From Lachnospiraceae bacterium (GTDB taxonomy: Bacteria; Bacillota; Clostridia; Lachnospirales; Lachnospiraceae): DNA of 64,000 nucleotides. Shown here piece after piece: positions 8,651-17,428 of this stretch. The stretch's first letter is position 1; every line of letters starts with the position of its first letter. The position numbers were made by a program, and so were the translations under genes. The notes under the pieces are model-generated. The model was not told the DNA's origin, did not search any database, and saw only the letters and a program-made list of their open reading frames with translations. The stretch is from positions 1 through 64,000 of the forward strand of contig CAJTEM010000007.1 in the NCBI GenBank assembly GCA_910575255.1. Direction: 5' to 3'.

Positions 8651-10147
8651 TTACTTGTCGATGCTCTTCATTGTCGGGAAGAGCAACACATCCCGGATCG
8701 CCGGCGAGTTCGTAAGCAGCATCACCAGCCTGTCAATTCCATACCCAATCCCTCCAGTAGGCGGCATCCCAATCTCCAGGGCATTCATAAAATCTTCATC
8801 CGTGGTATTGGCCTCCTCATCCCCGGCGGCCAGGGCTGCCTCCTGGGCCCTAAACCGCTCCCGCTGATCAATGGGATCATTCAGTTCCGAATAGGCATTG
8901 CACATCTCCCTTGCATAGATAAACAATTCAAACCGCTCCACCAGTTCCGGCTTATCCGGCTTTCTCTTGGTCAGGGGAGATACCTCCACCGGATGATCCA
9001 TAATAAAGGTAGGCTGAATCAAATGCTCCTCTACAAACTCCTCAAAGATCAGATTAATGATATCACCGCGGACATGACGGGTCTCATAGTGAACCCCCTT
9101 CTCGTCCGCCAGCTTCTTCGCTTCCTCTGTAGTCTTAATCTCCTCAAAATCAATCCCTGTGTACTTCTTAATGGCATCAATCATGGTCAGACGCTCAAAG
9201 GGCTTTCCAAGGTCAATCTCCACCTCAGCATAGGGAATAAGGGTGGTCCCGCAAACCTCCTGAGCCACATGACGGAACATATTCTCCGTCAGATCCATCA
9301 TGCCGTAATAATCCGTGTAAGCCTGGTAAAGCTCCATCAGGGTAAACTCCGGATTATGTCTGGTATCCAGCCCCTCATTGCGGAACACACGGCCAATCTC
9401 GTAGACCCGCTCCATACCACCTACAATCAGCCTTTTCAGGTACAGCTCCAGGGAGATCCTCAGCTTCACGTCTTCATCCAATGCATTGTAATGAGTCTCA
9501 AAGGGTCTGGCTGCCGCTCCTCCGGCATTGCTCACCAGCATAGGGGTTTCCACCTCGAGAAAGCCCTGGGCATCCAGATAACGCCGGATACTGCTGATGA
9601 TTCTGGAACGCATGACAAAGGTCTTCCTCACATCCTCATTCATGATCAGGTCTGTGTACCTCTGGCGGTAACGCATATCCGTATTGGTCAGGCCATGATA
9701 CTTCTCCGGAAGAATCTGCAGACTCTTGGACAAGAGTGTCATGGACTTTGCGTGAATGGAGATCTCTCCCATCTTCGTGGTAAACACAATGCCTTCCACG
9801 CCGACGATATCACCGATATCCAGCTTCTTGAAGGCCTTATAGGCTTCCTCCCCCAGATCGTCCCGCGCCACATAGCACTGGATATTGCCTTTCAAATCCT
9901 GAACATTGCAGAAGGATGCCTTTCCCATCACACGCTTGGACATCATTCGTCCGGCAACAGACACCTCTTTTCCTTCCCACTGTTCATAGCATTCCTTCAC
10001 ATCCGTACTATGTACAGTTACGTCATATTTCGTGATCTGGAAGGGATCGCTGCCTGCCTTTTGAAGCTCCGCCAGCTTTTCCCGGCGAACCTTTAACAGT
10101 TGATTCAAATCCGGCTCCTGATTCTGCTTTTTCTGCTGCTCTCCCAT
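8651..10147 (-). CDS. lysS: Lysyl-tRNA synthetase, class II
   Basis: 498 residues, the usual length for bacterial LysRS. It charges tRNA-Lys with lysine in the cytoplasm. The N-terminal OB-fold anticodon-binding domain covers about residues 60-170 ([21 protein letters not shown]). The class II catalytic core follows, with motif 1 around [23 protein letters not shown], motif 2 in [20 protein letters not shown], and motif 3 in [14 protein letters not shown]. It lies 92 bp downstream of greA, and both are probably transcribed from the promoter at 10946-10974. No T-box leader is seen. Confidence 0.98.
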   Translation of the reverse strand: MGEQQKKQNQEPDLNQLLKVRREKLAELQKAGSDPFQITKYDVTVHSTDVKECYEQWEGKEVSVAGRMMSKRVMGKASFCNVQDLKGNIQCYVARDDLGEEAYKAFKKLDIGDIVGVEGIVFTTKMGEISIHAKSMTLLSKSLQILPEKYHGLTNTDMRYRQRYTDLIMNEDVRKTFVMRSRIISSIRRYLDAQGFLEVETPMLVSNAGGAAARPFETHYNALDEDVKLRISLELYLKRLIVGGMERVYEIGRVFRNEGLDTRHNPEFTLMELYQAYTDYYGMMDLTENMFRHVAQEVCGTTLIPYAEVEIDLGKPFERLTMIDAIKKYTGIDFEEIKTTEEAKKLADEKGVHYETRHVRGDIINLIFEEFVEEHLIQPTFIMDHPVEVSPLTKRKPDKPELVERFELFIYAREMCNAYSELNDPIDQRERFRAQEAALAAGDEEANTTDEDFMNALEIGMPPTGGIGYGIDRLVMLLTNSPAIRDVLLFPTMKSIDK

Positions 10148-10239
10148 GCTCTGCTCCTCTTTTCGTTGAATGATCGTAGCTGTTCAGCCGCAGGTAATCT
10201 TAAATGGTTCCTGCCTGTAGCTAACAGTTACAAGTTTCT

Positions 10240-10722
10240 TTATGACACTCTCTGAATCTCAAGCACCTTATACTGAATCGTTCCGGCCTGTGTTTCCACA
10301 TCGACCACATCTCCTACGCTTTTGCCTAACAGAGCCTGGCCAACAGGCGATTCATTGCTTATCTTGTTCTGAAGACTGCTTGCCTCTGTCGAACCTACAA
10401 TCCGAAACTCCATCTCTTCATCAAAATCAACATCGTAAACCTTGACCTTGCAGCCAATGCTGATCTTGTTAATATCTATCTCATCTTCATCGATCACTTC
10501 TGCATTCTTTAAGAGCTTTTCCAGTTCTTCGATCCTCAGCTCGATATCCCGCTGCTCATCCTTGGCCGCATCGTACTCCGCATTCTCGGACAAATCCCCC
10601 TGCTCTCTTGCTTCCTTAATCTTCTGTGCTACTTCCTGTCTGCGATGTACCTTCAGATCCTGAAGTTCATCCTCATATTGCTTCAGACCCGCATAAGTTA
10701 AAATGTTTTTCTTCTCCGCCAT
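10240..10722 (-). CDS. greA: Transcription elongation factor GreA
   Basis: 160 residues from ATG 10722 ([13 protein letters not shown]); an ATG three codons earlier at 10731 is possible, but the purine-rich GGAAGG site fits the second better. GreA rescues backtracked RNA polymerase by stimulating cleavage of the nascent transcript. The N-terminal coiled coil ([19 protein letters not shown], then [16 protein letters not shown]) carries the acidic tip D-x-S-E-N, and the C-terminal FKBP-like domain includes [15 protein letters not shown] perfect promoter and a 167-bp palindrome (10762-10928) lie upstream, so the mRNA begins with a structured leader. Confidence 0.97.
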   Translation of the reverse strand: MAEKKNILTYAGLKQYEDELQDLKVHRRQEVAQKIKEAREQGDLSENAEYDAAKDEQRDIELRIEELEKLLKNAEVIDEDEIDINKISIGCKVKVYDVDFDEEMEFRIVGSTEASSLQNKISNESPVGQALLGKSVGDVVDVETQAGTIQYKVLEIQRVS

Positions 10723-10761
10723 GCTGCTCATTTCCTTCCTTCTTTACTACTCTGCCCTGTA

Positions 10762-10928
10762 CTGGTACATCGTTGCATTAATTCTCGAGTAATCAGCACT
10801 CTCTGTTTCCGCCCTCTGCACGCCTGCAAAGCTAGACGTAGGCACCGCTACGCCGTCGCTTTGCAGACGCACAGATGACGAAAATATCAAGCACTGATTA
10901 CTTCAAGATTAATGCAACGATGTACTAG
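10762..10928. repeat. CTAG-ended 167-bp palindromic element, copy A
   Basis: The arms (about 38 bp each, ending in CTRGTACATCGTTGCATT) are inverted copies with a few mismatches. The inner part is a second stem (GCCTGCAAAGC...GCTTTGCAGACGC) capped by CGTAG...CTACG. Read on the minus strand, its central ~95 bp match copy C at 55044-55210. It occupies the greA leader. Confidence 0.8.
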
Positions 10929-10945
10929 CTCGTTGCATTCCATGT

Positions 10946-10974
10946 ATTATATCCTAAAGACCTATGGTTGTCAA
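10946..10974 (-). promoter_or_regulatory. Consensus sigma-A promoter for greA-lysS
   Basis: On the minus strand TTGACA (10974-10969), a 17-bp spacer and TATAAT (10951-10946) match the consensus exactly. The predicted transcript would start about 7-10 nt before the outer end of palindrome A. Confidence 0.85.
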
Positions 10975-11040
10975 GAATGGAGGTGTTCAAATTCAGCGTT
11001 TCCCTTCATCTGTATTACTGTCCGCAAATAGGGTCATTTC

Positions 11041-11172
11041 GTTTAGCTCAAGGAATACGTTGCCTTGGAAAAACTTAACTAAATGATATGAGGATTGCGG
11101 GAGCACAAAGTGCGGAGCAATCCGGTATCAGAGGGGTCAAAAGACCTTTTGACCCCAACATCATAATATTGG
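11041..11172. repeat. Dispersed repeat H, copy 1
   Basis: The core 11078-11172 shares ~90% identity with the reverse complement of 62677-62771 and ends 2 bp from the dusB stop codon. It contains a near-perfect palindrome, GGGGTCAAAAG with CTTTTGACCCC around 2 nt. A 30-bp flank (TTTAGCTCAAGGAATACG...) is also shared, but in the opposite orientation relative to the core. The palindrome may end dusB transcription, though no T-run follows. Confidence 0.7.
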
Positions 11173-11173
11173 T

Positions 11174-12139
11174 TCACAGAAACTGCGCCAGCAGCTCCTC
11201 CAGATCTGCCAGGCTCTCGATCGTATTACACATTCTGCGGACAGTCGCAGAATGAGGAAGCCCTGCCGTATACCAGGCAATATGCTTACGCATCTCCTTC
11301 ATTCCCAGAAGTTCTCCCTTCCACTCCGTCTGCATCCGGGCATGCCGCAGGATCATTCGGCTGATCTCCCTGCGGTCCGGGCCCGGAAGCATCTCACCGG
11401 TTAACAGATAATGCTGGATTCCCGCAAAAAGCCAGGGATTTCCCTGTGCCCCCCTGGCCAGCATCAGCCCGTCACAGCCTGTCTCCTTAAGCATCTGCAC
11501 GGCATGCTCTGGCGTAAAAATGTCGCCATTGCCGATGACCGGAATCCGCACTGCCTCCTTTACCTGACGGATGATATCCCAGTCTGCCTTTCCGGAATAG
11601 AACTGCTGCCGGGTTCTTCCATGCACCGCTACTGCCGCTACGCCGCAATATTCCGCGATTCTGGCAATCTCCACCGCATTTACCTGATCTTCGTCAAAGC
11701 CCTTGCGGATCTTCACTGTCACCGGCTTTTTTACCTTTCGCACCAGGGCTGACAAGATCTGCTCCGCCAGCCCCGGATTCTTCATCAGTGCTGATCCCTC
11801 TCCATTGTTGACCACCTTGGGAACCGGGCAGCCCATATTAAAATCAATGATGTCATAAGGTCCCTCTGATATCTGCGCGGCCATCTCACTGACAATCTCC
11901 GGATCCGAACCAAACAGCTGTACTGCAATCGGCCGTTCTGCCGGATCCACCTCAAGCAGTTTTTGTGTATTCCGGTTATGGTAAAGGATTGCCTTGGCGC
12001 TGACCATCTCGGTATACAAAAGCCCGCAGCCCTGTTCCCGGCACAGCTTTCGAAACGGCTGATCCGTCACCCCTGCCATTGGCGCCAGTATCAGATTATT
12101 CTCCAGTTCCACATTTCCTATTCGCAACCTCATCTCCAT
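11174..12139 (-). CDS. dusB: tRNA-dihydrouridine synthase (DusB family)
   Basis: 321 residues. A flavoenzyme that reduces specific uridines in tRNA D-loops using NADPH. The TIM-barrel FMN-binding N-terminus starts LILAPMAGVTDQPFRKLC. The signature IIDFNMGCPVPKVVNNGEGSALM contains the catalytic Cys. Further FMN/phosphate-binding motifs are KPVTVKIRKGF, AVAVHGRTRQQFYSG and IPVIGNGDI. It lies between the DUF6145 gene and the greA leader. The stop codon abuts repeat H copy 1. The 5' side holds a 43-bp tandem repeat. Confidence 0.95.
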   Translation of the reverse strand: MEMRLRIGNVELENNLILAPMAGVTDQPFRKLCREQGCGLLYTEMVSAKAILYHNRNTQKLLEVDPAERPIAVQLFGSDPEIVSEMAAQISEGPYDIIDFNMGCPVPKVVNNGEGSALMKNPGLAEQILSALVRKVKKPVTVKIRKGFDEDQVNAVEIARIAEYCGVAAVAVHGRTRQQFYSGKADWDIIRQVKEAVRIPVIGNGDIFTPEHAVQMLKETGCDGLMLARGAQGNPWLFAGIQHYLLTGEMLPGPDRREISRMILRHARMQTEWKGELLGMKEMRKHIAWYTAGLPHSATVRRMCNTIESLADLEELLAQFL

Positions 12140-12170
12140 ATCCTCTCATCCACAGTACGGTTAACCTTCC

Positions 12171-12341
12171 TTTCCCGTCTTCCCTTGCTCGTTTCTCACA
12201 GGTCAACCATCCTTTCCGGTCTTCCCTTCCTCGTTCCTCACAGGCCAACCGTCATTTTCCGGTCCTCCCTTCCTCGTTCCTCACAGGCCAGCCATCATTT
12301 TCCGGTCCTCCCTTCCCTGTTCCTCACAGACCAGACAATAT
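12171..12341. repeat. Tandem repeat, four units of ~43 bp
   Basis: Units begin at 12171, 12213, 12256 and 12299 with the motif TTTCC(G/C)GTCYTCCCTT and continue with CTCGTTCCTCACAGGCCA. The unit similarity is about 85-95%. It lies between the DUF6145 stop and the dusB start, so a single transcript would carry it. There are no spacers, which rules out a CRISPR array. Confidence 0.85.
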
Positions 12342-12429
12342 TTTCGCAGCAGTTCAGATCGCCCACATAATTGGCTTCACCTTCCACATGTCTTTTCCCG
12401 CTTCTTGCGCTTCGCTCTTCCTGCTGTCC

Positions 12430-12762
12430 TTATTCTTCCGTACTATCCTCTGCTCCCTGGCCCAGAAACCACATCCGGTAATACAGCTCCAGCCCGTTAA
12501 GCAGCTCCTTTCGCTCCTCCCGGTACTGCTTAATCTTTAAATCAGCTCCGATCTCATCATAATATCCGTCATATTCGGATGTCGTATGCTTGAACTCCAG
12601 TCCCCCGTCCTCACCGAATTCCATGGTCAGTATCCCGCCGCATTCCTCGGTAAACCACACACACATAATCTGCAGCTCTTTCTGCACTGCCTCCGGCAGG
12701 CTGGAGAATTCTTCATTAAAATAATATTTCCGATTATATCCATTAGAACCGCAAAGTACCAT
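12430..12762 (-). CDS. DUF6145-family protein
   Basis: 110 residues from ATG 12762 with GGAAAGGAAG upstream; the frame is open to 12786 but that start lacks a site. A small, acidic, soluble protein without signal or membrane segment. The N-terminus (MVLCGSNGYNRKYYFNEEF) and the motif FTEECGGILTMEF are features I associate with a Lachnospiraceae-conserved family of unknown function. It sits between pfkA and dusB; a hairpin that likely ends the pfkA transcript precedes it. No function can be proposed. Confidence 0.75.
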   Translation of the reverse strand: MVLCGSNGYNRKYYFNEEFSSLPEAVQKELQIMCVWFTEECGGILTMEFGEDGGLEFKHTTSEYDGYYDEIGADLKIKQYREERKELLNGLELYYRMWFLGQGAEDSTEE

Positions 12763-12789
12763 CTCATTCTTCCTTTCCTTGAACAAGCC

Positions 12790-12829
12790 AAATACCCGGC
12801 AGTCCTTGTATCCTGGCTGCCGGGTATCT
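12790..12829 (-). terminator. Putative pfkA terminator
   Basis: An 11-bp perfect stem, ATACCCGGCAG (12792-12802 on plus) with CTGCCGGGTAT (12817-12827), loop 14 nt, lies 48 nt beyond the pfkA stop. The following T-run on the minus strand is weak (TATTTGG). Confidence 0.55.
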
Positions 12830-12874
12830 GATCACTCCCGTTCCTTCCCTATATCTCAAAACATTCTTTTTGCC

Positions 12875-13849
12875 TTACCGAACCAGCAGCTTGCAGATCT
12901 CGTACTGATCCTCCGGAATATCCTTCTTCATCTGAAGTGCTTCCTGAATATCAAAATCCACATATTCACCATGCTTGTAAGCCACTACACGGTTGCTCTT
13001 GCCTTCTGCCAGCAGCATCGCCGCCTTGGCTCCCATGATGGATGCGTATACCCGGTCCTTACAAGTCGGGGTTCCTCCCCGCTGCATGTGGCCCAGAATC
13101 GTGGCCCGCGTCTCCACACCAGTCGCCGCCTCGATCCGTCTGGCCATAGAGGTCGAATGCCCGATTCCCTCGGCATTAATGATAATGTTATGCTTCTTGC
13201 CCTGCTTGCGGTTGGCAATGATGCGGTTGATCAGAACCTGCTCGTTGCCATCATAGCGCTCCGGCAGCAGCACATCCTCAGCACCGTTGGCAAAGCCGCA
13301 CCACAATGCGATATAGCCGGCATTCCGTCCCATAACCTCAATAATGCTGCATCGCTCGTGAGAGGTGGAGGTATCCCGCACCCGGTCGATGGCTTCCATC
13401 GCCGTGTTCACCGCCGTGTCAAATCCGATCGTATAATCCGTACACGCCACATCCAGGTCAATGGTTCCCGGCACACCGATCGTATTAATCCCCAGCGCCG
13501 CCAGCCTGCCTGCGCCCCGGAAGGAACCGTCACCGCCGATTACCACGATCCCGTCGATCCCATGCTTGTGGCAAATCTCCGCGCCATGCTCCTGTCCCTC
13601 TGCTGTCATGAACTCCATGCATCGCGCCGTATAGAGGATCGTGCCGCCATGATAAATGATGTTTGATACACTGGAACTCTTCAAGTCAACAATCTCCTCC
13701 TGCAAAAGTCCCGCATACCCACGCATGATTCCCTTGACATTCAATCCCAGATTCAAGGCAGTCCGGACTACCGCACGGATAGCGGCATTCATACCCGGTG
13801 CATCTCCGCCGCTTGTGAGAACGCCTATTGTCTTAACCTGTTTTGCCAT
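12875..13849 (-). CDS. pfkA: ATP-dependent 6-phosphofructokinase
   Basis: 324 residues, standard bacterial PfkA length. It phosphorylates fructose 6-phosphate to the 1,6-bisphosphate, the committed step of glycolysis. The ATP-binding start GVLTSGGDAPGMNAAIRAVVR, the GGDGSFRGA loop and the catalytic signature PGTIDLDVACTDYTIGFDTA are present. Gly at the GGDGS position is the ATP-type feature. A strong GGAGGAG site precedes the ATG. It lies 94 bp downstream of dnaE, an order conserved in Lachnospiraceae. Confidence 0.97.
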   Translation of the reverse strand: MAKQVKTIGVLTSGGDAPGMNAAIRAVVRTALNLGLNVKGIMRGYAGLLQEEIVDLKSSSVSNIIYHGGTILYTARCMEFMTAEGQEHGAEICHKHGIDGIVVIGGDGSFRGAGRLAALGINTIGVPGTIDLDVACTDYTIGFDTAVNTAMEAIDRVRDTSTSHERCSIIEVMGRNAGYIALWCGFANGAEDVLLPERYDGNEQVLINRIIANRKQGKKHNIIINAEGIGHSTSMARRIEAATGVETRATILGHMQRGGTPTCKDRVYASIMGAKAAMLLAEGKSNRVVAYKHGEYVDFDIQEALQMKKDIPEDQYEICKLLVR

Positions 13850-13943
13850 AACCTACTCCTCCTCGCATAATAAGTATCGGCACGCGGCCGGACGCTGCCT
13901 GTCCGCCCCAAACACTGCCTGCTTGCATTGTTTTTATTTTAAA

Positions 13944-16900
13944 TCATTTCTCGTATCTTTTCAATCCCTTTTCCACAAGTTTGACATTATTTTCACCAAG
14001 CAACGGGTACAGACGCTCTCTCATTGGTTTATTTGCACATACTCTCCAGTTTGCCGGCATGGTTTTTTTCGCATGCTCCTTTTTTAAGTAAATCACAACC
14101 GTATCCTGACCCTCTTCCGTCCTCAGAATATCCAAAACCTGCTGCCACTTTTCGTCATATTCCGCCTTATCCGAAAACTGCAGCCACAGCTCCTTAGGAA
14201 GTGAATCAAAGGGAATCACCCGTTCCAGGATCAGCTTCCCGGCCGTATCGTCCCCGATGGAAGCCCTGCCCCGGATAAACACCTTGGAGTCCTCAATCAG
14301 CTCATTGCGTCCCCGCTCATAATCCCTGGGGAAAACTAAAACCTCTACGGAGCCCACCAGATCCTCAACCGTCACAAATGCCATCATTTTCCCGGTCTTG
14401 GTTGTCTTCACCACCTTGCCGGTGATCATTCCGCCCACCGTCACCTGCACGCCATCTGCCAGCACTGCTCTGCCGGTCTCCTCATCCACGGCAAAATCCG
14501 TGGTGCGGGCCGTAATATTATTCTTCCAGAGATCCATATATTCATCCAGAGGATGTCCGCTGACATATACGCCCAGAATATCCTTCTCAAATGCCAGCAG
14601 ATCCTCCTTGGGAAATTCCTCCACCTTTGGCATCGTAATCTGATATTGCTGCTTTTCCTCCTCCCCGGCAAAATCAAACAGGCTCATCTGCCCTGTCAGG
14701 GAATTCTTTCTTTCCTTATTCTTCTGCTCCAGAAGTTCTGGCGCAATCATCGTCTTCTGCCGCCGGTTGCCGGGCAGGGTATCCAAAGCTCCTGACTTAA
14801 TAAAATTCTCCATTGTCCGCTTATTGATCTCCTTGCCGCCCATACGCTCCACAAAATCATCCAGAGAGACATAAGGGCCGCCGCGTTCCCGCTCCTCAAT
14901 AATCGAATCCACCACCGTGCGTCCGACACTTTTGATCGCGGACAGGCCGTAACGGATCCCGTCTCCGGCCACAGAGAAACCGCTCTGTCCCTCGTTAATG
15001 TCCGGAGGCTGTATCTCGATTCCCATCTGGCGGCAGGTCAGGATATACTCTGCCACCTTTGTATTGTTATCCATCACTGAAGTCATGAGCGCTGCCATAA
15101 ATTCCTTCGGATAATAGTATTTCAGGTACGCCGTCTGCACTGCCACCACCGCATAGCATGCCGCATGCGACTTATTAAAAGCATATTTGGCAAAATCTAT
15201 CATCTCATCATAGATATGATTGGCTGTCTTCTCATCAATTCCGTTGGCAATGCAGCCCATAACTCCCTCCTCGGGGTTGCCGTAGACAAAATTCTGCCTT
15301 TCCTTTTCCATCACCTCTGTCTTTTTCTTTGACATGGCGCGGCGCACCAGATCACTCCGGCCCATGGTATATCCTGCCAGATCCCGCACGATCTGCATCA
15401 CCTGTTCCTGATAGACGATGCATCCGTAGGTCGGACTCAGAATCGGCTCCAGCTGCGGGCAATCATACGTCGTCTGGGCACGGCCATTCTTTCCTTTCAG
15501 ATAGCGGGGGATGAAATCCATGGGACCCGGGCGGTACAAAGCCACGCCGGCAATAATATCCTCCAGGTTCTCCGGCCTCAGCTCCTTCATGAAGCTTTTC
15601 ATGCCTGAGCTTTCCAGCTGGAAGATCCCGTCGCATTTCCCGGTCCCGATCGACGCCAGCACAGCCTTGTCATTATAATCAATCTTTCCCATATCCAGAC
15701 GGATTTTGTAGTTCTTCTCGATCTGTTTTACTGCATTCTGGATAACTGTCAGGGTCCTTAAGCCCAGAAAATCCATTTTCAGAAGCCCCAGCTCCTCCAG
15801 GGTCGTCATCGTAAACTGCGTGGTAATGGTTCCGTCCTGCGCCCTTGAAAGCGGCACGAACTCATCCATGGCCCGCTGACCGATCACTACCCCGGCGGCG
15901 TGCATGGAGGTGTGGCGCGGCAATCCTTCCAGACGCTTCGCCATATCGATCAGGTATTTGACCTCATCATCCTGCTGATAGGCTTCCCTCAGATCCGGAC
16001 TCTGCCGCAGCGCCTTATCCAGTGTCATTCCCAGATCCGTGGGAATCATCTTGGCGATCGCATCGCAGCGGGCATAAGGCATATCCAGCACCCGCCCCAC
16101 ATCCCGCACGACACCCCTGGCCGCCAGCGTACCGAAGGTAACGATCTGTACCACCTGATCCTTGCCGTACTTCTCCACCACATAGTCGATCACCTCCTGC
16201 CTCCGTTCAAAGCAGAAGTCAATATCAATATCCGGCATGGAAACCCGTTCCGGATTCAGGAACCGCTCAAACAGCAGATTGTAGCGGATCGGATCAATAT
16301 CCGTGATCTCCAGACAGTAAGCCACGATGCTCCCTGCCGCCGAACCACGGCCCGGCCCGACCATAATATCATGCGATCTTGCAAAATGGATGAAATCCCA
16401 GACAATCAGGAAATAATCCACATACCCCATGTCCCGGATCACTCCCAGTTCATAGCTCAGGCGCTCTCTCAGCCTGCCGTCATCCTCCGGATAACGCTTC
16501 GCCATGCCGTCCGAACAAAGCTGATTCAGATAGCTCCAGGAATCGTAGCCATCCGGCACCTCATAATGCGGCAGCTTGGTAACCCCGAACTCAATCTCGA
16601 CCTGACAGCGCTCGGCAATCCTGTGGGTGTTGTCAATAGCCTCCTGCGCATAGGGAAACAGCTCCCTCATCTCCTGCTCGGACTTGCAGTAATACTGCCC
16701 GCCCTCATAGCGCATCCGGTTTTCATCCGACACCTTCTTGCCCGTCTGGATGCATAGCAGGATATCATGGGCCGCTGCATCCTTTTCAAAGGTATAGTGA
16801 ATATCATTGGTAGCCACCAGATCGATCCCAAGCTCCCGGCTCATCCGCAGCAGCCCCTGGTCTACGGTCCGCTGCGTGGGAATCCCGTGATCCTGCAGCT

Positions 16901-17420
16901 CCAGAAAGAAATTCCCCTTTCCGAATATCTCCTCGTAATGCAGGGCCGACCGCTTCGCTTCCTCATACATGCCCCGCGCCAGATAACGCTGCACCTCCCC
17001 GGCCAGGCAGGCGCTGAGGGCAATGATCCCCTCATGGTAAGCCGTCAGAATCTCATAATCCACCCGCGGCTTATAATAAAAGCCGTCAATAAAACCCTTG
17101 GAAACAATCTTCATCAGATTCTGATAGCCCTGATTGTTCTCTGCCAGCAGCACCAGATGGTAATAGCGATCCTCGCCGCTCCCCGTCTCCCGGTCAAAGC
17201 GAGATCCGGGCGCCACATAGACCTCACAGCCGATGATCGGCTTAATTCCCACCTCTCTGGCAGCCCGGTAGAAATCAATCACACCATACATGACACCGTG
17301 ATCCGTGACTGCCATACTGTCCATCCCCAGATCCTTTGCACATTGTACCAGCTCTTTGATTTTACAGGAACCGTCCAGAAGACTATATTCCGTATGAACA
17401 TGCAGATGTGTAAATGCCAC
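13944..17420 (-). CDS. dnaE: DNA polymerase III alpha subunit
   Basis: 1158 residues from a GTG start at 17420; its GGAGAGGAG site lies inside the end of the upstream kinase gene, which stops 8 bp before. The replicative DnaE-type polymerase. The PHP domain opens the protein (FTHLHVHTEYSLLDGSCKI). The palm carries PDIDIDFCFERR with the catalytic Asp residues, and GPGRGSAAGSIVAYCL precedes it. A helix-hairpin-helix and OB-fold follow (ITGKVVKTTKTGKMMAFVTV). The tight spacing to a PASTA kinase gene means the two are probably co-transcribed. Confidence 0.97.
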   Translation of the reverse strand: MAFTHLHVHTEYSLLDGSCKIKELVQCAKDLGMDSMAVTDHGVMYGVIDFYRAAREVGIKPIIGCEVYVAPGSRFDRETGSGEDRYYHLVLLAENNQGYQNLMKIVSKGFIDGFYYKPRVDYEILTAYHEGIIALSACLAGEVQRYLARGMYEEAKRSALHYEEIFGKGNFFLELQDHGIPTQRTVDQGLLRMSRELGIDLVATNDIHYTFEKDAAAHDILLCIQTGKKVSDENRMRYEGGQYYCKSEQEMRELFPYAQEAIDNTHRIAERCQVEIEFGVTKLPHYEVPDGYDSWSYLNQLCSDGMAKRYPEDDGRLRERLSYELGVIRDMGYVDYFLIVWDFIHFARSHDIMVGPGRGSAAGSIVAYCLEITDIDPIRYNLLFERFLNPERVSMPDIDIDFCFERRQEVIDYVVEKYGKDQVVQIVTFGTLAARGVVRDVGRVLDMPYARCDAIAKMIPTDLGMTLDKALRQSPDLREAYQQDDEVKYLIDMAKRLEGLPRHTSMHAAGVVIGQRAMDEFVPLSRAQDGTITTQFTMTTLEELGLLKMDFLGLRTLTVIQNAVKQIEKNYKIRLDMGKIDYNDKAVLASIGTGKCDGIFQLESSGMKSFMKELRPENLEDIIAGVALYRPGPMDFIPRYLKGKNGRAQTTYDCPQLEPILSPTYGCIVYQEQVMQIVRDLAGYTMGRSDLVRRAMSKKKTEVMEKERQNFVYGNPEEGVMGCIANGIDEKTANHIYDEMIDFAKYAFNKSHAACYAVVAVQTAYLKYYYPKEFMAALMTSVMDNNTKVAEYILTCRQMGIEIQPPDINEGQSGFSVAGDGIRYGLSAIKSVGRTVVDSIIEERERGGPYVSLDDFVERMGGKEINKRTMENFIKSGALDTLPGNRRQKTMIAPELLEQKNKERKNSLTGQMSLFDFAGEEEKQQYQITMPKVEEFPKEDLLAFEKDILGVYVSGHPLDEYMDLWKNNITARTTDFAVDEETGRAVLADGVQVTVGGMITGKVVKTTKTGKMMAFVTVEDLVGSVEVLVFPRDYERGRNELIEDSKVFIRGRASIGDDTAGKLILERVIPFDSLPKELWLQFSDKAEYDEKWQQVLDILRTEEGQDTVVIYLKKEHAKKTMPANWRVCANKPMRERLYPLLGENNVKLVEKGLKRYEK

Positions 17421-17428
17421 GGCTACTT

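Noticed and set aside
10148-10239. T-box or riboswitch upstream of lysS
   Set aside because: Only 92 bp separate it from greA and no T-box sequence (such as TGGGTGGNACCGCG) is present.
12171-12341. Possible CRISPR array
   Set aside because: The 43-bp units are contiguous with no unique spacers, there are only four, and no cas gene is nearby.
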